The position numbers and the translations under genes are program-made. 42,693 bases of DNA from Rhodospirillales bacterium (lineage in GTDB: Bacteria > Pseudomonadota > Alphaproteobacteria > Rhodospirillales > Defluviicoccaceae), in assembly GCA_016712595.1 (NCBI GenBank), contig JADJQT010000005.1, positions 1 to 42,693 on the forward strand, written 5' to 3'. The notes under the pieces are model-generated. The model ran no database searches and had not been told where the DNA came from. It saw only the letters and a program-made list of their open reading frames with translations. Shown here piece by piece: positions 31,885-42,693 of the stretch. Each line of letters begins with the position of its first letter. Position 1 is the first letter of the stretch.

Positions 31885-34800
31885 TCATACAAACATATCG
31901 GCCTGCGCCGGGCCGGAGGTTGCGGTGCTTTCGCGCGCGAGGCGCATGATTTCCGGCCAGCTCTGCACAAGGCCGTTGTAGGACAGAGCTTCTGCGGCGC
32001 GCTTCTTGCGCTCGGCCACGGTATAGAGGCGGTAGGCCAATTCGCGGGCAATCTCGGCGCGCACGCCGATCTTTGCCGCCAGCTCACCCGCCGCCGCTTC
32101 GCCCCCCGCCTCCAGCACGCGGATCAGGTGATGCACCATTTCCCAGACGGTGAGGCGAGCGTCGGTCGCCGGGTCCCAATCCGAGGGAAGCTCGTTGGGC
32201 TTGAGGAGCCGCACCTTGCCGCCCCTGGAATGGACGACGCCTGCCTCGACGAGACCTGAGACGGCCGTGTTCTTCGCCCGCGCCAGCACATCGGCGACAC
32301 CGAATTCGCCCTCGGCAAAGCCAAACTGCTCGAACCAGGCGACGGCAAAGCGGCTGTCGGGGTCGAAGTCCCCCTCCTGCTCGGCCAGCACTTCGTCGAG
32401 CGTCTGGTTAATGAGGGCGAGCGCCTCGCGCACAGAAAGCTGCTTGCCCTCGGCATCCAGCACCTTGGCGTAGCGGGTATAGACCGCCATGCCGGGGCCG
32501 ATGGAGGCTTGCGCGAGGTCCACCGGCGCGATGTTGCCGCGTTGCAGGTGGGTGAGCGCCGACGGCAACTCGACCTTCAGCGCATTCAGGAATTCGCGAC
32601 GTGTTGCTGTTGCTGCATTGGCTGGGCGGGGGCGGCATACGAGAACGATGCTGGATGCCAGTGCATTGGTGCCGGAGGCGATCATGCGGCCTGCGCCTTC
32701 GGTACGCATCGGCCATGTCCCCAAAACAGCGAAGCCGGCTTGAATAACCGCTTCTAAGAACGTCTCCCACCCCGTACTAGCCACAGCTTCATTACTGTCG
32801 GTTTCAGACTGTTTAAAGGCATAATAAATCGTCACGGGAAATATCGGGTGGGACTGCCCCGTGATCCTTTCCATTACCTTGGTCATACCATCAAGAAAGA
32901 ATTTTTCGGCTGCTTCTTTGCCGCCATGACGGTATGGTGTCGCAACAAGTTCTTCTGTTTTTGGAGTCGTCATTGTGGAAAACAACTCGGGAAAGACGTT
33001 TTTTAGAGCATGTCTTATCCACACATAGAAAAAATCGGAAAGGTCCGCATAGCCTATGTTGTCGTAGTAAGGCGGATCGGTACTAAATACGCATGGCTTT
33101 TGCGCAGGGAAATGCTCTTGCGCGCTTAGTTGCATCGCAGTTGCTACTGCGTTCGGAGTACATATGTCCAGGAATGAAGCAATAGATTCCGCGCATGTCA
33201 GCACATCAATGCTTGATTTTCCCAGAGGGTTTCCCTCTGCAAAATCCCATGTCATCGCCAAAGCTTGTCGTGGCATGGCATCGCGAAGTGCATTGTCTTT
33301 CGGTAGCCACGTAGAAATGGTTGATCCGTAATAAACCATGCGGTCAACAACGCATGCCAAATACAAAGCTATTGCATCCGCATAAGATTGGGCTCCCCTT
33401 CCGCCCTCAGTGAGGGATTTGTTATCGTCAGCAAGGCCTGCAACGAGGCTTTCGTGCTTTACGCGCTCGCGCGCCTCCCCCACCAATTCGGAAAAGGTGG
33501 ATAGTGCCACGAGTTGGCGCGGGGTGAAAAGGTCACTGAACTTCGTTAGGCCATACTCGACGACGTTAGTACGACCAGGCCAATGGGATATTTCACCTTC
33601 CGGTTTCCAGTCTGGTTCTGCTTTCCTGGCCAACATCTCATGTTCTGAGGTCGGTTCCAAATATACTCGTCCTCGCTGACCCTCGACTACAATCGCCATA
33701 AGTCGTGCACCCATGCGTCCGCCCCGGCTTTCTGACCGGAGATATGCAAACGGCATCGGAGTGCCCGACATTAGGCACAGAAAATTGCTGTGGCTGCCGC
33801 CTGACTTAGTTCCTCTCCTTGCCGCCTCAATGTCTTTTGGCTTTCCCACCAACACCGTGAAGCGGTAGCCGCCGTTTTCGATCACCGGCTCGACATAGGC
33901 CTCCTTGCCCGCTTTGGTGGAGAGCATGAAGGTTGAGGCGAGCGGCACATCCACGTGCCGATAAGCGGGATTGGGGCTTTTCACCGTGCGCGCCCAGAGC
34001 CAGGCGATGACGGTGAGCTCGCGGCCCACATACGGCTTCAAGTCCGGCCGCTCGGCGGCCATTTCCGCCGTGATCTCGATCTTGGGGTAGAGGTGGCCAA
34101 TGCGCTTTTGTGCCTCCTCGCGCATCCACTGGCCGTAATAGCGCACGTCCTCGGCCAGGCCCTGCGCGCCCTTCCAGTGTTTGTGGGGGTCGCGCGCCGG
34201 GTTGACCGGTGGCTGGCCAGCAAATTTCGGCGGGATTTCGATCATCGCCTTGTTGATAAGCACGGCGACAGGGTTCAGATCGGAAGCGTAGGGCTCCACA
34301 CCAAGCCATTGCGCCGAAAGTGGGATGCTGCCGCTTCCGGCAAATGGATCGCAGAGGGATGGCAATTTGTTACGGTCGAATAGCTGCTTGGCGTCGGGGT
34401 GGTCTGCATTATCAGCGCAAGCTCTGCGCCAGCTTTGCCAGATTTCTGATCTGGCTTGATCGAGCACGATTTCGTTATGAGTGTTATCCCATTTCACTAT
34501 TTGTTCAATGATCTGAAACAGGCGACTTCTTTCTAAATCCGCAGCGCAGTCTTCCAGTGTCGGCTCGGAACCAGGATCAAGAACATCAGCATCGTGTGCT
34601 TCGAACTCTGCCTTGCGTGTCTTCCATAGCGCATGGCGTTTTTTGAGTTCGCGTTCCGCCGTCCTCCGTTTCTCCGGGAAAGAAAGGAGCGTATCAACAT
34701 ACTCCGAGGGGTCATCGACCATCTGGGCAAAGATCACCGCCCGCGCCGCCGCCAGAGGTCGCTGAGCCCACCACTTATGAAACGACGTAGGCCAACCCTT

Positions 34801-34893
34801 TGGAGCCTTCTGCTTGCGTCGCAAAGATTCGGTGTTGATCACCTCCAGTGGCAGGGCGACTTCAATCAGCTTTTTGCGGGTCTTGACGGTCAT
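31885..34893 (-). CDS. DUF1156-type adenine-specific DNA methyltransferase
   Basis: This 1002-residue protein begins MTVKTRKKLIEVALPLEVIN, with FHKWWAQRPLAAARAVIFAQ (about residues 39-58), the DUF1156 hallmark. The SAM site is DPFAGSGS (182-189) followed by DLNPVAV, and the catalytic motif is TDPPYYDNIGYADLS near residue 605. That order (I then IV) is of the gamma or zeta kind. The large insertion between the motifs may recognise the target. The ATG at 34893 is chosen because GAGG lies five bases upstream and the frame above it (to 34965) overlaps the helicase gene. It begins 7 bp after the helicase stop. It probably marks host DNA as self for the linked helicase and DUF499 ATPase, as in DISARM-type systems. 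Confidence 0.88.
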   Translation of the reverse strand: MTVKTRKKLIEVALPLEVINTESLRRKQKAPKGWPTSFHKWWAQRPLAAARAVIFAQMVDDPSEYVDTLLSFPEKRRTAERELKKRHALWKTRKAEFEAHDADVLDPGSEPTLEDCAADLERSRLFQIIEQIVKWDNTHNEIVLDQARSEIWQSWRRACADNADHPDAKQLFDRNKLPSLCDPFAGSGSIPLSAQWLGVEPYASDLNPVAVLINKAMIEIPPKFAGQPPVNPARDPHKHWKGAQGLAEDVRYYGQWMREEAQKRIGHLYPKIEITAEMAAERPDLKPYVGRELTVIAWLWARTVKSPNPAYRHVDVPLASTFMLSTKAGKEAYVEPVIENGGYRFTVLVGKPKDIEAARRGTKSGGSHSNFLCLMSGTPMPFAYLRSESRGGRMGARLMAIVVEGQRGRVYLEPTSEHEMLARKAEPDWKPEGEISHWPGRTNVVEYGLTKFSDLFTPRQLVALSTFSELVGEARERVKHESLVAGLADDNKSLTEGGRGAQSYADAIALYLACVVDRMVYYGSTISTWLPKDNALRDAMPRQALAMTWDFAEGNPLGKSSIDVLTCAESIASFLDICTPNAVATAMQLSAQEHFPAQKPCVFSTDPPYYDNIGYADLSDFFYVWIRHALKNVFPELFSTMTTPKTEELVATPYRHGGKEAAEKFFLDGMTKVMERITGQSHPIFPVTIYYAFKQSETDSNEAVASTGWETFLEAVIQAGFAVLGTWPMRTEGAGRMIASGTNALASSIVLVCRPRPANAATATRREFLNALKVELPSALTHLQRGNIAPVDLAQASIGPGMAVYTRYAKVLDAEGKQLSVREALALINQTLDEVLAEQEGDFDPDSRFAVAWFEQFGFAEGEFGVADVLARAKNTAVSGLVEAGVVHSRGGKVRLLKPNELPSDWDPATDARLTVWEMVHHLIRVLEAGGEAAAGELAAKIGVRAEIARELAYRLYTVAERKKRAAEALSYNGLVQSWPEIMRLARESTATSGPAQADMFV

Positions 34894-34900
34894 GTCGTCC

Positions 34901-38488
<3,588 letters not shown>

Positions 38489-38896
38489 TCGGTCCCTGTC
38501 CTATAGTTCTGCGTCGACAAGCAACCGGCCGTAGACAGGAGTTCCCATCAATTTAGAAGTGCCTCCCATCGAACATAACGCTGTCGTTGTTGCCATTAGT
38601 TCCAGATACGAGCCGCAGGTCATTGTTATTTTAACTTACTTATTGAATTTTCTGTGCTTGTAGTAATATGCAAATGGCAGATATTGTTAACCTACTTAGC
38701 AGGCCCAAAAAGTAAAGCATTGTTTCTATTATCTTGCTACATTATCGGCTTTGCAGGTATCGACCCGGCACGAATATGGAAAGGCTAACCTTCCAGGTAG
38801 TATGGGGCATTATTGCTCGGCGAAGTTGAGGGCGTAGGTTGAGACTCTCTATAGCGCGCGTGCCAGCAACGTTTTTAACCTTTTTGGAGCAAGCCG
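38489..38896. promoter_or_regulatory. AT-rich upstream region of the defence operon with a possible promoter
   Basis: This 408-bp stretch has no supported gene and is much richer in A+T than its surroundings between 38600 and 38740. On the minus strand TTAACA (38690-38685) and TATTAC (38668-38663) with a 16-bp spacer are the best promoter match. That would leave a leader of about 170 bases before the helicase ATG. No terminator with a clear T-run was found between the two minus-strand operons. Confidence 0.35.
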
Positions 38897-39103
38897 TCAC
38901 TCCTCCAGCAATGTGAACAGCGACGGCTGCGCATAGCGTCCGGCGGCGCTGCGCTCCGGGGCGGGCCGTCGGTCGTCCTTCAGCGCAAACAGCGCGGGCT
39001 GGTCGGGTCTGCGGCACTGTTCAAGCTGCTCGCGGCGCATCTTCAGGAGGTCGCGCCAGAGATACGGCTTGCCGTCAATCAGAAGGGTGGCGGGGTGCTT
39101 CAT
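38897..39103 (-). CDS. small protein at the end of the ardC operon
   Basis: The 68-residue product begins MKHPATLLIDGKPYLWRDLLKMRREQLEQ and ends SLFTLLEE. It is basic in the first half and has no membrane segment. Its ATG overlaps the stop of the preceding gene (ATGA), so it is translationally coupled. A longer frame in the same register extends upstream to 39418 but is antisense-like and out of step with the operon. It shares the pattern of 'PALFAL... PSLFTLLEE' short motifs at its C-terminus. Function unknown; association with ardC suggests a plasmid-establishment gene. Confidence 0.65.
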   Translation of the reverse strand: MKHPATLLIDGKPYLWRDLLKMRREQLEQCRRPDQPALFALKDDRRPAPERSAAGRYAQPSLFTLLEE

Positions 39104-39747
39104 CGCACGGCCTCCCCTGACCGCTCGCGGTAGCGCGGCTCGATGGCAACCAGCCTGCCCTTCAGTTCCTTGGCGACATACGCAGCGACGATTTCGGCGG
39201 CGAAGGCCTCCGGCGTCATGCCGGGTGCGGGGTCGGCGTGGATACCGAGGAAACTGCGGTAACCGGTCTCGCTGATGAAGGGGCGGCCCGCGTCCACTAC
39301 GTGCGCGGCGAAGCCGGGCCAGTAGCCGAAGCTGCTGCCAATGCCGAATATCCCGTCCATTGCGATGCGCACACGCGCGCCGGAAACGGTGACGACAAAG
39401 CTTCCTTGCTGCCCCCACAGCGGCACACAGTCGCGCGCGGCGGCGGTTTCGCGTCGCAGGATGCAGCCGGGAGCATCCGGCCCGGCAAGGATGCCGGGCT
39501 CACCGTGATTCAGTCGCCGCGCGAGATTATCCGCCTCCTTGCGCAGGCGCATCGTCTCGTCCACGTCGGCGGCGAGCATGGCGGCGTGGTGGGTCGCAAG
39601 CAGGGCGCGGAAGTGCGGCAACGCCTCGGAAAGCGTACCGGGCAAATGCCCGGTACTCCTCTCGAAGGCGCGGCGGTAGTTGACGGTCTCGGCTTCATCA
39701 AGCAAGCCCTCGAAGCCAAGCTGGGCGGTGGGGGTATGGGTGCGCAT
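39100..39747 (-). CDS. unrecognised protein of the ardC operon
   Basis: The 215-residue product starts MRTHTPTAQLGFEGLLDEAETV at 39747, where GGAGG lies about eight bases upstream. A helical N-terminal half contains HFRALLATHHAAMLAADVDETMRLRKEADNLA, and a beta-rich second half contains GSFVVTVSGARVRIAMDGIFGIG. There are no signal peptide or membrane segments. No catalytic motif is seen. It starts 14 bp after ardC and overlaps the next small gene by four bases. Genes of this kind often accompany ArdC on broad-host plasmids, so a role in early establishment or anti-defence is plausible but unproven. Confidence 0.7.
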   Translation of the reverse strand: MRTHTPTAQLGFEGLLDEAETVNYRRAFERSTGHLPGTLSEALPHFRALLATHHAAMLAADVDETMRLRKEADNLARRLNHGEPGILAGPDAPGCILRRETAAARDCVPLWGQQGSFVVTVSGARVRIAMDGIFGIGSSFGYWPGFAAHVVDAGRPFISETGYRSFLGIHADPAPGMTPEAFAAEIVAAYVAKELKGRLVAIEPRYRERSGEAVR

Positions 39748-39761
39748 CGTTCCGCCCTCCC

Positions 39762-40679
39762 CTACGCCGCTGCCTGATGGGACGCTTCCGGCTCGCAAGC
39801 CTCTTCCCGGCCCTGCAATCCGTGCAGGAAATCGGCGGCTTTCTGGGCGTGGGATGCGGCGGTAAAAATCGCCCGCTTGTCGTGCTTCAGGGCCTGAAGC
39901 CATCCGGCGATGTAGGGGGCGTGGTCGTCCCTGATCTGCGGCGTCAGTTCCAAATCGGCACAGAGAAATGCCGCGCCAAGCTCGGCCACGAGTTCCTCCA
40001 TCGCGTACCCGGCGTCACCAAATCGCTTGCGGCCGAAATCACGGGCAAGGCGCGTGTCGTGTTTCGTCCAGTGGACGCATTCATGGGCAAGGGTGGCGTA
40101 GTAGGCCTCGGCTGAGCGGAAGGCCTCGAAGGGCGGCATCTGCACATGGTCGGAAGACGGGCTGTAGAAGGCGGCATTTCCGCCGTGGCGGATGGTCGCG
40201 CCGGTCGCGGCAAAGAAGCCTTCCGCGTTCTCGATGCGCTGCTCAGCATTCAGCCGGGGTTCGGCCTTGGCGTGGTAGTGCGCGGGCAGGTCTTCAATCT
40301 GCTCGACGTTGAACACGGTGTAGCCCTTCATGAAGGGGATTTCCCGCGTCTGGGCTTCGCCCTCCTCGCCCTGCTCCTCGCGGGTGATGGTGTTCGCATA
40401 GACAACGAGCGTTCCCTTCGCGCCCTTCTTCACATGCGCGCCGAGCTCCTTGGCCTGTCGGAAGGTCATCCAGATAGGGGCGGTAAACCCCTGCTCCATC
40501 GCGGATGCCCACAGCATCACGATATTGATGCCGCCGTAGGGCTTGCCGCTCACGCGCAAGGGGCGGCTGACCGGCCCCGCGACATGCGCGGCGTCCCAGG
40601 GTTTCATCCACGGGCGAACGCCCTGCTCCAGTTCGGCAATAATCTGATTGGTGATGCGGGTGTAAACGTCTGAATTCAT
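39762..40679 (-). CDS. ardC: ArdC-family antirestriction protein
   Basis: The 305-residue product has the N-terminal single-strand-DNA-binding domain typical of ArdC (MNSDVYTRITNQIIAELEQG, then PWMKPWD and YGGINIVMLW). The C-terminal zincin metallopeptidase domain contains HECVH (199-203) and a distal AMEELVAELGAAFLC glutamate helix. AAGGAG (40688-40693) precedes the ATG by eight bases. In other plasmids ArdC protects incoming single-stranded DNA from host restriction. It leads a three-gene minus-strand operon and is located next to the large defence operon. Active-site residues are complete. Confidence 0.93.
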   Translation of the reverse strand: MNSDVYTRITNQIIAELEQGVRPWMKPWDAAHVAGPVSRPLRVSGKPYGGINIVMLWASAMEQGFTAPIWMTFRQAKELGAHVKKGAKGTLVVYANTITREEQGEEGEAQTREIPFMKGYTVFNVEQIEDLPAHYHAKAEPRLNAEQRIENAEGFFAATGATIRHGGNAAFYSPSSDHVQMPPFEAFRSAEAYYATLAHECVHWTKHDTRLARDFGRKRFGDAGYAMEELVAELGAAFLCADLELTPQIRDDHAPYIAGWLQALKHDKRAIFTAASHAQKAADFLHGLQGREEACEPEASHQAAA

Positions 40680-41424
40680 GGCTCTTGCTCCTTGCTAGTA
40701 TTCCCGGTTGCGCAGCCGCTGCTGCTGCAACCGAACTAGCCAAGCGGCAATGAGCGGGGGGAAAGCCGTCACAGGCCGAGACGCCCGGCGGGGTATCACC
40801 CGGCCTGCACAAGCCTTCAGGCGCGGAAGGTTGGGGAAACCGGGCGGCTCGCCCCTTCAGGGGCTTGGCCTTGACGGGCGGGGACCGTCAGGGTCCCTCT
40901 AGAAAAAAGACCTGCGCCGGGCGCACGACCGGCGGCCTGACAGGTTCATGAAAAAGGGGGCGTTGCGGGGTCTCCCCGCCGGAAGAGGGTGTGCCGGAGA
41001 CGGTCAGGCTCCGGCCAGGGGGAAGGCGTTCCCCCCTCCCCTGAAAAGATGTTTTACCGGCATACCGCTATACCGGTGTACCGCTATAGGCCGTAAGAGC
41101 TTGGAAAATCCTCACAGAACCGGGGTACGGGATACCCGTGAGCGGCTCTCAAGGTCACTTCATGCCTTGCGACGGGCCGCTCACCTGGATTCGGATTGGT
41201 GATGATGGCGGGCAATACTCGGAGTTATTTCCCGGCGGGAGATCGAAAGCGCGTCTTCCGACGCTTAAGGATCGGCAGGGCTCGCCCTCTACACGGGCGA
41301 TAAATCCATACATTCCACAGGGATAGAAGCCGCCGCGTCATCGGCGCGAAGATCGGCAAAAAACTGGCTTTTCTTGAGAGAAAGCCTTATTATATCAATG
41401 CGCTAATGTTTTTTGATGATCGGC
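40680..41424. other. intergenic region with GC-rich repeats and TACCGCTATA direct repeats
   Basis: These 745 bp between the divergent ardC and fic genes hold no supported gene. TACCGCTATA occurs twice at 41063-41072 and 41079-41088, 16 bp apart, with CATACC and ACCGGTGTA around it; this is the same motif family as near parA. A hairpin GGCTTT/AAAGCC (41366-41371 and 41381-41386) overlaps the likely promoter region of fic, with TATTAT at 41388-41393 as a possible -10. Stretches such as 40790-41040 are GC-rich with short inverted repeats. Confidence 0.5.
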
Positions 41425-42621
41425 ATGGAAGAAATTATCGAAACTCCCTCCCGGATTGAGCCCTGTTTGCTTGAGCAGATGGGAACGGAACTGGTTGACC
41501 TGATCGCCGAGCTTTCAGCGGCGTCCGAACGGCTCGGCCACCGGCTGCATCCCCGCACGGCGGCGAACTTGGCCGAGCTGGTGCGGGTGATGAACTGTTT
41601 TTATTCCAACCTGATCGAGGGGCACAACACGACCCCGCGCGAGATCGAGCGGGCGCTTGCCGGAGACTTGGCAGGCGAAGAGGAGCGTCGCAACTTGCAG
41701 GTCGAGGCGGCGGCGCATATCCGGCTGCAACGGGAAATCGACCGGCTCTACGCCGAGGGCGCACTGCCCGAACCGGCGTCGTGCGATTTCATCCGTTGGC
41801 TGCACCGGGAGTTCTACCGCGAAGCTCCCGAAGCGATGCTGATCATCGAAGGGGCGGGACGGCGGTTTCGCATGGAGCCGGGCGCGTTGCGTTCGGACGC
41901 CCTGCATGATGTCGCGGTCGGCCGCCATGTGCCGCCGGGAAGCGATCGCGTTGCCGCCTTCATGGAACATTTTGAGTGGCGCTACCGGCTGGCAGCGCTT
42001 GGCAAGAGCGCGCGGATCATCACCATGGCGGCGGCGCATCACCGCTTGAACTACATCCACCCCTTCCCCGACGGCAACGGGCGCGTCAGCCGCCTGATGA
42101 GTCATGCGATGGCGCTTGAGGCCGGTATCGGCGCACACGGATTGTGGTCGGTCTCGCGCGGGCTCGCCAGAGGGCTGGAAAGCCGGGGCGAGTACAAACG
42201 AATGATGGATTACGCCGACACGCCCCGGCAGGGCGATCTCGACGGACGGGGCAACCTCTCCGAAAAGGCGCTCACCGAATACGTCGTGTGGTTTCTCAAG
42301 GTCTGCCTCGACCAGGTGGAATTCATGGGCGGGCTGTTCGATCTGGAGCGGCTCGGCGAGCGGCTGAAACTCTATGCCCGTCAGGAAGGGTTCAAGCCGG
42401 AAGCCTACCGCCTGCTCGATGAAACGCTCCTGCGCGGCGAACTACCGCGCGGGGAGGCGGAGCGCGCCACGAGACTGAAGGAGCGCACCGCGCGCGATCT
42501 GCTCGCCTCGCTGGTCGAGGATGGCATCCTCGGCTCCGATACACCGAAGGGACCGGTGTCGCTGCGCTTCCCGATGAAAGCGGTCGAGGTGCTGTTTCCG
42601 CGTCTGTTTCCAGAGGCGTGA
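41425..42621 (+). CDS. fic: Fic-domain protein, class II (self-inhibited) AMP-transferase type
   Basis: The product of about 398 residues has the Fic core motif HPFPDGNGR near residues 212-220, complete with catalytic histidine. Upstream, SNLIEG (61-66) matches the inhibitory helix signature (S/T)xxxE(G/N), which places it in class II where the inhibitory helix is part of the same protein. A winged-helix-like C-terminus follows (ERATRLKERTARDLLASLVEDGILG), as in many bacterial Fic proteins with a DNA-binding domain. It should transfer AMP or a related group to a target protein; the target is unknown. Starts at 41416 or 41425 are both possible, without a clear ribosome binding site. There is no neighbouring fiA antitoxin, as expected for class II. 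Confidence 0.9.
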   Translation: MEEIIETPSRIEPCLLEQMGTELVDLIAELSAASERLGHRLHPRTAANLAELVRVMNCFYSNLIEGHNTTPREIERALAGDLAGEEERRNLQVEAAAHIRLQREIDRLYAEGALPEPASCDFIRWLHREFYREAPEAMLIIEGAGRRFRMEPGALRSDALHDVAVGRHVPPGSDRVAAFMEHFEWRYRLAALGKSARIITMAAAHHRLNYIHPFPDGNGRVSRLMSHAMALEAGIGAHGLWSVSRGLARGLESRGEYKRMMDYADTPRQGDLDGRGNLSEKALTEYVVWFLKVCLDQVEFMGGLFDLERLGERLKLYARQEGFKPEAYRLLDETLLRGELPRGEAERATRLKERTARDLLASLVEDGILGSDTPKGPVSLRFPMKAVEVLFPRLFPEA

Positions 42622-42693
42622 GACGAAAACTATGGGTCCTTCGTCTGAGATTTATCGGCCTCCGGGATAAACCCCCGCCGTTGATCCGGGCGA

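Noticed and set aside
38742..39017. Minus-strand open frame of 91 codons
   Set aside because: It overlaps the coupled small gene at 38897-39103 in another frame and has an unlikely composition.
41138..41326. Plus-strand open frame of 62 codons in the ardC-fic gap
   Set aside because: There is no ribosome binding site or recognisable domain. A gene remnant cannot be excluded but is not supported.

Overview
This is a high-GC proteobacterial accessory replicon, most likely part of a large conjugative or mobilisable plasmid. It carries an iteron-controlled Rep_3-type initiator with an origin region, a ParA partition locus, a MobF (TrwC/TraI-like) relaxase-helicase, two VirD4/TraG-class ATPases, an ArdC antirestriction gene and three toxin/addiction-type modules. 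No ribosomal, tRNA or core metabolic genes were seen. The host genus cannot be fixed from the sequence. Lower-GC islands (1-3720, 4600-9700, 19840-20980) look like separately acquired cargo.

Left part. Positions 1-3494 hold a minus-strand three-gene set of the ABC-three-component (ABC-3C) conflict type: Mrr-like nuclease effector, middle component, and a Rad50-like ATPase that runs off the left edge. A serine resolvase with res-like inverted repeats and a WGR-domain gene follow (3617-4572). A 1473-residue RTX/EF-hand calcium-binding protein is translationally coupled to a four-helix membrane protein (4596-9628).

Backbone. Positions 9782-17109 hold a partition cassette (ParA plus a small partner gene and a decayed duplicate of it), a short VirD4-like ATPase, membrane and secreted proteins of unknown role, a hairpin-rich segment, oriV (DnaA box and iterons), rep, and a FitAB-type toxin-antitoxin pair. 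Positions 17122-27221 hold a TraD-like ATPase with a membrane partner, an AT-rich membrane gene, a small HTH/coiled-coil/membrane protein, an IS66-family insertion with a visible 8-bp target duplication, a candidate oriT, the relaxase, and a ParDE-like module.

Right part. Next come an orphan DNA methyltransferase and a small gene preceded by a long imperfect hairpin. A 10-kb minus-strand operon of three very large genes follows (28556-38488): SNF2-type helicase with a DUF3883-like end, DUF1156-type adenine methyltransferase, and a DUF499-type ATPase with a HEPN (Swt1-like) N-terminus. It has the make-up of a DISARM-related anti-phage system. Beyond it lie an ardC operon with two unrecognised small genes, and a Fic-domain gene.

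Taken together, the element combines replication and partition, transfer, addiction (FitAB, ParDE), antirestriction (ArdC, orphan methylase) and at least two multi-gene defence systems. A family of short palindromic repeats built on TACCGSTATA recurs between genes at four places and may be the plasmid's own partition or regulatory sites.
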